Source of the DNA: Gammaproteobacteria bacterium
GTDB lineage: Bacteria; Pseudomonadota; Gammaproteobacteria; Enterobacterales; Alteromonadaceae
Length of the DNA stretch: 64,000 nucleotides
Direction of reading: 5' to 3'
Assembly (NCBI GenBank): GCA_018222405.1
Contig: JAAFAI010000008.1
Location: 62,001-126,000 of the forward strand
Positions 24,149-32,780 of this stretch are shown here, one piece after another (positions within the stretch are counted from its first letter, which is position 1; every line of letters starts with the position of its first letter). A program made the translations under genes and the position numbers. The notes under the pieces were generated by a model. That model was not told the DNA's origin, made no database searches, and was given only the letters and a program-made list of their open reading frames with translations.

Positions 24149-24254
24149 CTGTTGAATTGTTATTTAAGTTTTTGAAATTATTGGGTTATATATATATTTG
24201 AAACTGCATATATCATTCGATAAAACAATTCTGTTAAAAAAACTGACATTAAGG

Positions 24255-24270
24255 TGGTATGCTCTTGGCT
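24255..24270 (+). promoter_or_regulatory. Sigma-54 type promoter of the prsT-like gene
   Basis: TGGTATGCTCTTGGCT has GG and GC exactly 10 nt apart and matches TGGCACG-N4-TTGCW at TGG, A, G, T, GC and the final W. Transcription would start near 24281, 27 nt before the ATG at 24308. It also rules out an in-frame ATG at 24254, which lies upstream of the predicted transcript. Confidence 0.55.
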
Positions 24271-24307
24271 GGATATAATAAAAACAATCGGTAACTATTC
24301 TAACGAT

Positions 24308-27079
24308 ATGATAAAGTTTACAGTCACCCGAATTGCCGCGATTTCGGCGCTAATGTTCATGCTTTCAGGCTGCGGCCAGAAAACCACCGATGAGCATATT
24401 AGTGAAGCCAAACAGCATTTAGAACAAGGCGATAATAATGCCGCTATTATTGCGCTCAAAAATGCCATTCAACTGGATCCACAAGCAGCACAGCCACGAT
24501 TTGAATTGGGCAAAGTTTATTTGCTGGAACAGGATTACGAGTCGGCGGAAAAAGAACTCTCCCGCGCACTGGATTATGGTTATAAACCGGCCGATGTATT
24601 ACCCCTTTTATCCAAGGCTTTTCAGCAGACCCGCGCCGATGTAGCGATGACAGAATTACCTCTTGAAAGCAGCGGATTATCGAATGTTGATAAAGTGACT
24701 GTGGGTTATCGCAAAGCTTTATCATTGCTGACAATCGGAGAAAATAAGCAGGCAGTGCTGCTGTCAGAAAATTTAACAGCGCTGAATGTAAACAGTGTTT
24801 ACCACGATCTAATTCAGCTTATCCCCTTGCTGGCAGCCGAAAAATATGAGGAGGCGGTGAGTAAGGCTGAACAAGCCAGAGACCGCTCGCCACTCAATAG
24901 TGATGCCCTGTTAATACTGGGGCGACTTTATACGTCTACCGGTCAGGGGGCCAAAGCTGTTGAATCGTTCAAAGGTTATCTTCGCGTTGAGCCGACTGAT
25001 ATACGGGTGAAATTTATTCTGGCCAGTATGCTGATTCAACAACGGGATGCAAAGCAGGCAGAGCCTCTCGTGGATGAGTTATTGGCAGTAAACAATAAAA
25101 GCCCGTATCTGAATCAGCTGAAAAGTATATCGCGAGCTGTCGATAATGATTACGAGTCGGCCCTGAAGTATGCCGAGATCGCCATTAATACCGGGCGACT
25201 GGACCCAACGTTAAGAGTGGTGGCCGGCTTTGCCGCGTACAAAACCGAAAATTACGATAAAGCCGTGGAGCACTTATCAACGGTTGCCAGCCTGTTGCCT
25301 GACGACCACAGTGTCTTGCGCTTACTGGCTGCAAGTCAGGTAAATTCGAGCACCAGTGCTCAGGTAAAATCGGTGATTGAGCGTCTCGATAACTTCAAGG
25401 CAACGGATGTTCCTTTGTTATCCAAAGCGGCACTGGAAATGTTGAAAGCGGATGATGAGGCGGCAGCCAGCGAAATGATTGAGCAAATGGAAAGTTTGTC
25501 GCAAAGCGCTGAGCAAATAGTGCAACTGAATTTGTTGCGCTTATCGGTAGATGATATCGACGGTTTAATTGGCGTAGACGAACTTGTGGAAGATCAGGAA
25601 GTCCCGCTACAGGCCAAACAGATGATTGCTAAGGCGCTTATCAAACATGGTAAGTATGACGAAGCAAAAGCCATTGCAAGAGAGTTACAGAACAATCAGG
25701 ACACGGCGTTCAGCAGCTTTATCATTAACGCTGAAGCTGCGCTGGCAGAACGTGATGTGGCGGGTGCAGAGGTGGCCATTGAAGAGGCGCTTAGTGAGCA
25801 GCCAAACGCTGTGCCCGGTCAGGTTTTAAAAATGCGATTGCTTGAACAACAAGGGCAGAAGGATAGCGCATTGTTGCTTGCACGAAAAATTGTGACAGAT
25901 AGCCCAAGTGCTTTTCAAGCGTGGCAATATCTACTCACGCAGGACAATGAGCAGGCGCAACAGGATCTATCCTCACTCATTAATTCTCTCGAGTCGGGCC
26001 TGACTAATCCGCCACTAAGAATGCTGGCAGCCCAAAAAGCACTTGAGTTCGAGCAAAAGGAGCAGGCCCTTAAGCTTATAAGGGATATTTCACTCTCTGC
26101 TGACAGCCCTCAAACGCTGTGGCAATTAAAAGGTAATGTATTAGTACAAACCAATCAGGTTTCCGCAGCAGAAGAGCACTTCAGGCAATGGTCCGAATTT
26201 TTTCCAAATCAGGAAAACGCAGCTATAGGTGTCATTGCAGTGAATAATATCCGTGGCAATTATCCGGCGGCACTGGCTGAGGCTAACCGCTTTTTGCAAC
26301 TGGAAGATAATCAGGAAATTCGCATTCTGCAGGCATTGTTTAATGCCAGGCTGGGTAATCTTGAGGAAGCCAAAGCGGCCTGGCAGAAAATAGATGAGCG
26401 ACTTTACGATGAACCGGAAGTACGGGGAGTAAGCGCCCATATCAGTCTGCTGGAAAGACGCCCTGCAGAAGCCCTCGATGATGCGTTGGTAGCCTATAAG
26501 GCGCACAGAAGCTTTGAAAACCTCGCTTTACTCACCCGAATTTACGCGGCACAGGATCAGCGCAACGAGGCGCTAGTCTTGTTACAGGAACACAACGCTA
26601 CGCCTGACAAGGACATCCGCTCGCTAATGTTGATGGCAGAGTTTCAGATGATATTAGCCCCGGATAAGGCAGTAGCGAGCTATAAAGAAGCCATAGCAGC
26701 AGACCCCTATAATTACGTAGCACTGAATAACCTCGCGTATCTTAAAATGAATCAGAACGAACTTGACGAAGCGAGAGCGTTGATTGAGCAAGCCTACCAA
26801 TTTGTGCCGAGCAACGACGGGGTTGTTGATACTTATGCCGAAATTTTAACCAAACAGGGTGAGGCAGATGAAGCCATCGTGCTTTACGAGACAATCATTG
26901 AGCAGCCCGGTGTTGCCGAACACATCCGCCTGAATTATGTTGAGACACTATTAAAACAAGGCAGTAAAGCCATAGCTCAGCGTAAACTTGAGCGTATGCG
27001 CTTTTCGCAACCCGCTTCATTTGTGCGCCTGAACAGCCTGATTCAACAATATGAATTGAAGAATGTAAAACCCCGCTGA
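24308..27079 (+). CDS. prsT: PrsT-like TPR-repeat lipoprotein of the PEP-CTERM system
   Basis: A 923-residue lipoprotein. From Met 24308 the N-terminus is a lipoprotein signal peptide with lipobox LSGC (Cys near residue 21). The rest is tandem TPR helices: HISEAKQHLEQGDNNAAIIAL and LDPQAAQPRFELGKVYLLEQ open the array, and NLAYLKMNQNELDEARALIE is near the end. Length and layout fit PrsT, the TPR protein of PEP-CTERM/exosortase loci, thought to help exopolysaccharide-linked protein sorting. An upstream in-frame ATG at 24254 is rejected because it overlaps the sigma-54 promoter and would hide the lipoprotein signal. No exosortase, prsK or prsR gene is in the window. Its divergent neighbour bears a PEP-CTERM-like tail. 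Confidence 0.82.
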   Translation: MIKFTVTRIAAISALMFMLSGCGQKTTDEHISEAKQHLEQGDNNAAIIALKNAIQLDPQAAQPRFELGKVYLLEQDYESAEKELSRALDYGYKPADVLPLLSKAFQQTRADVAMTELPLESSGLSNVDKVTVGYRKALSLLTIGENKQAVLLSENLTALNVNSVYHDLIQLIPLLAAEKYEEAVSKAEQARDRSPLNSDALLILGRLYTSTGQGAKAVESFKGYLRVEPTDIRVKFILASMLIQQRDAKQAEPLVDELLAVNNKSPYLNQLKSISRAVDNDYESALKYAEIAINTGRLDPTLRVVAGFAAYKTENYDKAVEHLSTVASLLPDDHSVLRLLAASQVNSSTSAQVKSVIERLDNFKATDVPLLSKAALEMLKADDEAAASEMIEQMESLSQSAEQIVQLNLLRLSVDDIDGLIGVDELVEDQEVPLQAKQMIAKALIKHGKYDEAKAIARELQNNQDTAFSSFIINAEAALAERDVAGAEVAIEEALSEQPNAVPGQVLKMRLLEQQGQKDSALLLARKIVTDSPSAFQAWQYLLTQDNEQAQQDLSSLINSLESGLTNPPLRMLAAQKALEFEQKEQALKLIRDISLSADSPQTLWQLKGNVLVQTNQVSAAEEHFRQWSEFFPNQENAAIGVIAVNNIRGNYPAALAEANRFLQLEDNQEIRILQALFNARLGNLEEAKAAWQKIDERLYDEPEVRGVSAHISLLERRPAEALDDALVAYKAHRSFENLALLTRIYAAQDQRNEALVLLQEHNATPDKDIRSLMLMAEFQMILAPDKAVASYKEAIAADPYNYVALNNLAYLKMNQNELDEARALIEQAYQFVPSNDGVVDTYAEILTKQGEADEAIVLYETIIEQPGVAEHIRLNYVETLLKQGSKAIAQRKLERMRFSQPASFVRLNSLIQQYELKNVKPR

Positions 27080-27245
27080 GGTGAATTTATCTAAGTAAAC
27101 AGCCTGTGGTATCAGGTAAGTTGGCTAACCAATATCACAAGTCCGTGCACAGAGAGTTATTTATACAATTTCTAAATATATTTCTTTACCCGCAGAGTGA
27201 TTAACGATAAAACTTGCCCGAAGCACATCCTCTGCAGGGTAAATT

Positions 27246-28565
27246 ATGGAAGCCTTTATCGCTGAGCTGAAAAAAGCCTTTTTGGTTGCTCAGGACGCTG
27301 TTCTTAGTCCAACATTTTTGTACCAGGTTATCGTTATTGTCTCGATTTATGCGGTTGCCTGGCTGGTATCCTCAAGTTTGCGTCGGCAATTTAGCTGGAC
27401 CCGGGAAGCACCGGCTGAGGGCACGCATATTCTCCGACTCAAAATGTACCGCCTGGGTGGGACGCTGTTCCCCGTTTTCACTATTACCCTGCTTAAGCTT
27501 ACCTCCATTCTGGGTAAACAGTATCAGTTAGATGCCTGGCTGCTGGAAGTCGCAGTTGTAGTGGCGATTATGATTTTCCTCAACTCTTTTATTCGGGCGT
27601 TTGTTGAAAGCCGGGGTATAGCGAATTTTCTGCGCTGGGTGGGATTGCCCATTGTCTTTCTGCACATGATTGATGTGCTGCCTGCTGTTGTGGCAGCGCT
27701 GGAGTCAATCTCGATAAATGTTGGTAACGTTAGCGTATCTGCCTACGGCGTGGCCAGAGTCACTATTTTCGGGGTGTTGTTGTTCTGGCTTGGCCGTGCA
27801 TCCAGCGTGGTCGGTAAAGACATTATCCGCAATCATGAAAAGCTTGATGTGACCACCAAAGAGGTGTTTTCCAAGCTCTTTGAGGTGGTGCTGTTCTGCG
27901 TTATATTCCTGCTACTGCTGAATATTATGGGCATCAACCTAACCGCTCTTGCAGTGTTTGGTGGAGCACTAGGTGTAGGACTGGGCCTGGGATTGCAATC
28001 CATCGCCTCCAACTTTATATCGGGCATTATTATTCTGCTGGATCGCTCCCTGACCGTTGGTGATTTCGTTGAGCTTGACGACGGTAGCAAGGGGTTTGTG
28101 CGCGAATTCAAAATGCGCTATGCGGTGCTTGAAACCTACGACGGTAAAGATATCCTTGTTCCTAACGAGAAGTTTATCAGTTCGTTATTGATTAACTGGA
28201 CACATAAAGACCCCAAACAGCGTTACCGCATCGACTTTTCCGTAGCGTATAAAACCGATATTCGCGCCATGGTCGAAATTGTCAAAGAGGCCGTAAGCGA
28301 ACATCCTCAGGTGATAAGCGGGCCGGATATTCCCTTTGAAGAGCGCCCTGATTGTGAAATCGACAGCTTTGGCGATTCCGGCGTTAATATGTTTGTAGAA
28401 TTCTGGATGGAAGGTGTGGATGACGGTAAAAACCGGGTCGGCGGCGACCTGCTGCTGATTGTTTTTGAAACATTGCGGGCACACGATATCGAGATCCCAT
28501 TCCCGCAACGCGAAGTGCGGGTCATTAACGAAGACGCCATTTCACTTAAAAATACTACGCCGTGA
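27246..28565 (+). CDS. MscS-family mechanosensitive channel
   Basis: A 439-residue inner-membrane channel, longer than E. coli MscS (286) because of extra N-terminal helices. Hydrophobic helices lie near 25-45, 75-95, 98-118, 130-150, 165-185 and 213-232. The pore helix TM3 is LAVFGGALGVGLGLGLQSIASNFISG (a glycine/alanine-rich segment about 235-260), followed by IILLDRSLTVGDFVEL, the start of the beta domain. VPNEKFISSLLINWT is typical of the family. It would open under membrane tension to release osmolytes. AGGGTAAATT precedes the ATG. Monocistronic, with a hairpin shared with the convergent creA gene. Confidence 0.93.
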   Translation: MEAFIAELKKAFLVAQDAVLSPTFLYQVIVIVSIYAVAWLVSSSLRRQFSWTREAPAEGTHILRLKMYRLGGTLFPVFTITLLKLTSILGKQYQLDAWLLEVAVVVAIMIFLNSFIRAFVESRGIANFLRWVGLPIVFLHMIDVLPAVVAALESISINVGNVSVSAYGVARVTIFGVLLFWLGRASSVVGKDIIRNHEKLDVTTKEVFSKLFEVVLFCVIFLLLLNIMGINLTALAVFGGALGVGLGLGLQSIASNFISGIIILLDRSLTVGDFVELDDGSKGFVREFKMRYAVLETYDGKDILVPNEKFISSLLINWTHKDPKQRYRIDFSVAYKTDIRAMVEIVKEAVSEHPQVISGPDIPFEERPDCEIDSFGDSGVNMFVEFWMEGVDDGKNRVGGDLLLIVFETLRAHDIEIPFPQREVRVINEDAISLKNTTP

Positions 28566-28570
28566 TTTAA

Positions 28571-28590
28571 AAAAGGGGGCTGGTGCCCCC
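28571..28590. terminator. Terminator between mscS-like and creA genes
   Basis: GGGGGC and GCCCCC form a stem with a TGGT loop. On the minus strand the stem is followed by TTTTTT, making it a strong terminator for creA; on the plus strand the T tract is TTGGATTTT, weaker. Confidence 0.8.
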
Positions 28591-28597
28591 TTGGATT

Positions 28598-29068
28598 TTA
28601 GTTAGTTGGAGCAGGTGAAGCCTGATAGGCGTCTGTACCCCACAATGGCACGGTCGATAAACTGTGCTTAAAACTGCCCGAGGTTTCCTTAGTGGAGTAG
28701 GCCAGATACATCAGCGTTTGGTTCTGCGCATCAAAAATACGCCGAATTTTCATATTTTTAAACAATACGCTTTTCGATTTTTTGAACACGACGTCACCTG
28801 ATTTGGATTTATCGATAGCCGCTATCATTGCGGCAGTAATTTCGCCAGTCTGACGGCAGGCAATCGAGCTGTCAGAGGGATCGGCAAGGCTCAGGTCAGC
28901 CTCAATGCTGGCCACATGGCAGGTTACTCCCGGGATCAAAGGGTCGGTAAACATGTCTATTTTAATGTCCTTGGTGGTAAACAGCCCTAATGAGACATCG
29001 CCCACTTCATTGCGGTCGCAGGCAGTTAGCAGTAAAACACCCGTTAGTGCGATTATCAGCTTTTTCAT
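28598..29068 (-). CDS. creA: CreA-family lipoprotein
   Basis: A 156-residue CreA-family protein. The start at 29068 follows AAGGAATATT and gives the lipoprotein signal MKKLIIALTGVLLLTAC; a longer upstream frame is not needed. Family motifs are VGDVSLGLF, DPLIPGVTCHVAS, SIACRQTGEI, VFKKSKSVLFKNMKIRRIFDA (split here) and TLMYLAYSTK. E. coli CreA is a periplasmic protein of unknown function; here a lipobox Cys suggests membrane anchoring. Divergent from luxS, convergent with the channel gene. Confidence 0.9.
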   Translation of the reverse strand: MKKLIIALTGVLLLTACDRNEVGDVSLGLFTTKDIKIDMFTDPLIPGVTCHVASIEADLSLADPSDSSIACRQTGEITAAMIAAIDKSKSGDVVFKKSKSVLFKNMKIRRIFDAQNQTLMYLAYSTKETSGSFKHSLSTVPLWGTDAYQASPAPTN

Positions 29069-29233
29069 AATATTCCTTTTAACAGTTGCCGGTTTGGTTA
29101 CAGGGTACACTCATCGGCGATGCTTCGGTATGTTTATCCCTGATAGTTGATGTACAATGACCGGCGTTAAACTTATTTACGGCTATGCGCGTACCAAAGG
29201 TCGCATTACCGATATCAATCAAGGAATTTAATC

Positions 29234-29740
29234 ATGCCATTACTCGACAGCTTCCGTGTTGATCACACCCGCATGCAAGCCCCGGCGGTTCGCATTGCGA
29301 AAAAAATGACGACGCCTAAGGGCGATCCCATCACCGTTTACGATCTGCGTTTTACGGTACCTAATCAGGAAGCGTTGTCTGAAAAAGGCATTCATACCCT
29401 TGAGCACTTGTTTGCAGGTTTCATGCGTGAACATCTGAATGCGGACGACGTTGAAATCATCGATATTTCTCCAATGGGCTGTCGTACTGGTTTTTACATG
29501 AGCCTGATTGGTACGCCAGACGAAGAACGCGTAGCCAAAGCCTGGCTGGCGGCCATGAATGATGTTCTGAATGTACAAACCGAATCTGACATTCCGGAAC
29601 TGAACGAATACCAGTGTGGTACTTATAAGATGCACTCTCTGAAAGAAGCGCAGGAGATTGCCCAAACGGTACTGAACCGCAAAGTAGGTATCAACAGTAA
29701 TGACGAGCTCTACTTAAGTGATGAGTTTTTAGAGCAATAA
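29234..29740 (+). CDS. luxS: S-ribosylhomocysteine lyase LuxS
   Basis: A 168-residue LuxS. It cleaves S-ribosylhomocysteine to homocysteine and DPD, the precursor of the AI-2 signal, in the activated methyl cycle. Metal ligands are His54 and His58 (HTLEH) and Cys128 (QCGTYKMHS); Glu57 and Cys83 ([10 protein letters not shown]) are the catalytic residues. All are intact. The start is preceded by AAGGA. The gene stands alone, with a terminator 12 bp after its stop; no AI-2 receptor or uptake gene is seen. Confidence 0.97.
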   Translation: MPLLDSFRVDHTRMQAPAVRIAKKMTTPKGDPITVYDLRFTVPNQEALSEKGIHTLEHLFAGFMREHLNADDVEIIDISPMGCRTGFYMSLIGTPDEERVAKAWLAAMNDVLNVQTESDIPELNEYQCGTYKMHSLKEAQEIAQTVLNRKVGINSNDELYLSDEFLEQ

Positions 29741-29751
29741 AACAGGTCGTT

Positions 29752-29782
29752 CTTCTGCTCTCGTCACGTAACGGGAGCAGAA
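29752..29782 (+). terminator. Terminator of luxS
   Basis: CTTCTGCTCTCGT pairs with ACGGGAGCAGAAG (one G-T pair) around a short loop, followed by TTATCTTTCC. The stem is 13 bp. Located between luxS and the convergent dehydrogenase gene. Confidence 0.75.
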
Positions 29783-29802
29783 GTTATCTTTCCTCTGGCT
29801 GT

Positions 29803-31266
29803 TTATCTCGACACCATCACCATTTTACGGATTGTGCCATCGCCTCTTGTTAGAATGTAGAGTTCACCCGCACTGTCTGCACCAAACCGCATCTGCGCAT
29901 GATTAGCGCCATTTTGGATATCCGACAACGTTTTTACTCTGGCATTATGTTTTAATTTAAGCTCGCCGAATTGTGCTTTCTTGCCATTCCTGAGGGCTGC
30001 AGCCTGAGTGAAAAAAATCCGCCCGCTGGCCATATCGCCATAAATATACATACCATTAAGCTTGGGCAGCAGTGCTCCGTGATATACGTACCCGCCAGTT
30101 ATAGCGCGCCCCAAGTCATGCTGGTACTGCAAGGCAGGATAAGTGTAGTTAAGCTGTGAGTCGTTTGCCGGCAGAGGATGATAGGTTTTATTGTGTTTGC
30201 GGTCGACATTCAGGAAACCTTCACGCTGGCTCCAACCATAGTTGCTTCCCGCTGTACCTACATTAATTTCCTCGGCCAGCGCCTGACCTATATCGATGAG
30301 AATCATGCGATGGTCGCCAGCGCTATCCCAGGTAAACCGCTGGGGATTGCGTAACCCATAAGCCCAGATTTCAGGTAAAAAAGGGGGCTTATTCACAAAT
30401 GGGTTGTCCGGCGGCACTGTATAAGGTTGGGCGCCGCGGGCAAGCGGATCAATCCGCAAAATTTTACCTAGCGGGAGTTGTGGATCCTGGGCGGTATGAA
30501 AAGCGTTTATTTCCTGTTTAAAACCAACGGTATTGCCGCCATCCCCAACACCAATGTAGAGCCTGGCATAATCAGGTTCACCTGGCATTGCACTGTTGTT
30601 AAACGCGATCTGGCCGATGGTGTGATCGCGAAAAGGATGTGAAATTCGCATTACAACCCGACTGGACGTGTGATCTACACGGTTATCCGGTAGTGACACC
30701 TGCCATTCCCTGATAACATCCAGGTGCGATGGTGTTCTTCCTGTATTCACTTCCTTAAAGTCTGGCTTGCCGGAACCGTATTTTTCAGTGGTTGCCGTAT
30801 AGAGTTTGCCGAAACCGGGCAGTCCAGGCCGGGCAAAATTGGGATGAAAAGCCATCGAGGTCAGCCCTTTTTCGGTGTCATTTCGGACAAACACATCGCC
30901 AATGGCTGCGTTTACATCCAGAAAGGGTTCGTTAATGAGCTGTTCGTTATCGATGGTATATACATAACCATCTAAGTCCACCGCATAGAAGCGGTTTGGA
31001 TCGTCCTTAACAGAGGCCAGGGTAGTTATTCTGGCGCCTGAACGTTTACCCGGACGTTTCGGCAACGTTGCAACATCCCGAATAATGACCTGTATATCTT
31101 CATAATTGACAGGTTGGCTAACTTGAGCTGTAGTCAACGTAGGAGCTTGCATCGGTAAAGCGCTCTGAGTTACAGCAACGTGTTTATCGTCACTGCAGCC
31201 AAACAATACAGATAGAACTAAACCCAGAAAAAAAATCCCCCTGAATCGAATGGCTGAGTTTTCCAT
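29803..31266 (-). CDS. Sugar/sorbosone dehydrogenase-like lipoprotein
   Basis: A 487-residue predicted lipoprotein with signal peptide and lipobox LFGC near residue 24. The body fits the soluble glucose/sorbosone dehydrogenase beta-propeller family. Motifs are EKGLTSMAFHPNF, RLYIGVGDGGN, PLGKILRIDP, EIWAYGLRNPQRFTWD, IGQALAEEINVG and GSNYGW, then ITGGYVYHG and GDMASGRI near the end. Family members oxidise sugars in the periplasm with PQQ; whether this one is catalytic cannot be told, since no assay-defining residues were checked. No PQQ-synthesis genes are nearby. An AT-rich upstream region carries three TATTCTA-type half sites. Confidence 0.83.
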   Translation of the reverse strand: MENSAIRFRGIFFLGLVLSVLFGCSDDKHVAVTQSALPMQAPTLTTAQVSQPVNYEDIQVIIRDVATLPKRPGKRSGARITTLASVKDDPNRFYAVDLDGYVYTIDNEQLINEPFLDVNAAIGDVFVRNDTEKGLTSMAFHPNFARPGLPGFGKLYTATTEKYGSGKPDFKEVNTGRTPSHLDVIREWQVSLPDNRVDHTSSRVVMRISHPFRDHTIGQIAFNNSAMPGEPDYARLYIGVGDGGNTVGFKQEINAFHTAQDPQLPLGKILRIDPLARGAQPYTVPPDNPFVNKPPFLPEIWAYGLRNPQRFTWDSAGDHRMILIDIGQALAEEINVGTAGSNYGWSQREGFLNVDRKHNKTYHPLPANDSQLNYTYPALQYQHDLGRAITGGYVYHGALLPKLNGMYIYGDMASGRIFFTQAAALRNGKKAQFGELKLKHNARVKTLSDIQNGANHAQMRFGADSAGELYILTRGDGTIRKMVMVSR

Positions 31267-31733
31267 AACCTGTATTTCCTTTATTCTAATTATCAGAGCT
31301 TTAGCGAGGCTATTCTAAAAATAGTATTAATAAATAATGAATAGAATACTTTCGAAGAACAGCCCAGACAAGACACATGCAGGTTCTTTCACGGTTGGTA
31401 GAGTATCAAAGTAAAACTATGAGAACCGTGGCTGTACATTAGAGCGTGATAAAGTCGTAATATCGAACGATCGGTTTAATCCGGACCGCTGAAACGAGAT
31501 GCTCTCTTCTTAGCTTTTGATTGCGGGTCTCTTACTCCTTGAGTAAACTGCTTACCAAACGAACAGCAATCGTTCGGCAGTTGCCGGTTTACTATTTCTT
31601 TAAGAAAATCAGCTTAGTGCAGTTGAACTGTGGCGTTAAATGTATTGCTGTACAAAGAAGAATAACCATGGCGAGAAATAGTGCCGCCTTTTTTATCGGG
31701 TAGAGGACTACCCATGCAGTAGAGGACAAGGAT
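31267..31733. other. Intergenic region with spaced TATTCTA half sites
   Basis: This 467-bp region between divergent genes holds no convincing gene; a 60-codon plus-strand frame (31521-31703) lacks a ribosome site or family. TATTCTA occurs at 31282-31288 and 31311-31317, and its inverse TAGAATA at 31342-31348, about 30 bp apart, upstream of the dehydrogenase gene. They could be regulator sites; this is only a pattern. Confidence 0.35.
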
Positions 31734-32780
31734 GTGACAGACTCCCCCAGTACCCATCAGAAGGTAGCCCCCTATCGTGCCGTGTGGCTGGAAGGTCTGC
31801 TGACCATCGTCACCATGGGTTGTTACCTGTTTGTATGGTTTGCCCTGGCCGCCCGGGATTGTAAACGCATAACCGGTCGCCCGTTTACGCCCATCCTGTG
31901 GTTTTTTGCGCCGGTGGTTTGTTTGCCGTTACCTTTCGCCTCGCATATTCTGCTTAATACTTTCAGCGATATTGAAGCTAAGCGGCAATTGCCGGGCTGG
32001 AGCAAAATGCAGAATATAGCCTGGAACGGCTTGTTCAGCGGTGCTTATATTGGTGCTTATGTTGTTGCCGAATTCATTGACAGTCAGACGCTGCAATTTG
32101 TCTTGTGGGCTGTGGCTTTTATTTTATTTTTGCTACTGCATCGTCGTCTAAATCGCATCAGGCAAGCATTTGAGAGCGAACCCATGATGCACCGGTTTGC
32201 CGGATTCAACGCTTTGGAGTGGGTGGTGGGCTTGCTGTTTTTAGCCCTGTGGGCCGGGCTGTTCTGGGCGCTGGGGCAATTGAAACTGGTGAATGTAGAT
32301 ACTACCCGTATAGAGCCGGGAACTGAAATTGTGGTGCCTGGGGCTGGCATGCGCTTTACGGTAAATCAGGAGGGCTGGGAAAATGTTCCGATTGGCACTG
32401 TTACCGATGGCACGGCTGAATATGAACTACGAGGGCCTGCCTCATTAAACAATATGTGGTACGCCGTATTTACCTATACCGAACATGACGACTTTAGTGA
32501 AGTCGCGCAAAATCGCTATGCTACTTATCTTGAAGTGCTACCCGGTGCACAATGTTCAGCTTCACGTTCACTGCAAGAGGGCACCGATCTGCTGCGTTCG
32601 GTAGTGAGCTGCGAAAATACCGAGGCTGGCGATAAGCAGTTGTATATCTCACACCTTATCGAACGGGAAAAAGGCTTGGTTGAACTGGTGGGGTACATGT
32701 GGGTGGCACCGCGTAAATATACGCAATACAAGCCGCAATTTATCATGGACGTAAAAGGGCTAATCGCAGATGAGAAGTAA
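31734..32780 (+). CDS. Membrane protein of unknown function (DUF4234-like N-terminus)
   Basis: A 348-residue protein starting at GTG 31734, behind AGAGGA (31721-31726). The overlapping ATG one base earlier in another frame meets TGA at once. Five to six hydrophobic segments lie in the first 190 residues; the opening LLTIVTMGCYLFVWFALAARD resembles DUF4234-type membrane proteins. Residues 195-348 look soluble, with Cys pairs, and are likely periplasmic. The last 11 bp overlap the next gene, a DUF3857/transglutaminase protein, so the two are an operon and may act together at the envelope. Function not recognised. Confidence 0.75.
   Translation: MTDSPSTHQKVAPYRAVWLEGLLTIVTMGCYLFVWFALAARDCKRITGRPFTPILWFFAPVVCLPLPFASHILLNTFSDIEAKRQLPGWSKMQNIAWNGLFSGAYIGAYVVAEFIDSQTLQFVLWAVAFILFLLLHRRLNRIRQAFESEPMMHRFAGFNALEWVVGLLFLALWAGLFWALGQLKLVNVDTTRIEPGTEIVVPGAGMRFTVNQEGWENVPIGTVTDGTAEYELRGPASLNNMWYAVFTYTEHDDFSEVAQNRYATYLEVLPGAQCSASRSLQEGTDLLRSVVSCENTEAGDKQLYISHLIEREKGLVELVGYMWVAPRKYTQYKPQFIMDVKGLIADEK

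Noticed and set aside
24254-24307. Upstream in-frame ATG for the prsT-like gene
   Set aside because: It overlaps the sigma-54 element and would bury the lipoprotein signal peptide that begins at 24308.
31521-31703. 60-codon plus-strand frame
   Set aside because: No ribosome-binding site, no recognisable motifs, in an AT-rich control region.
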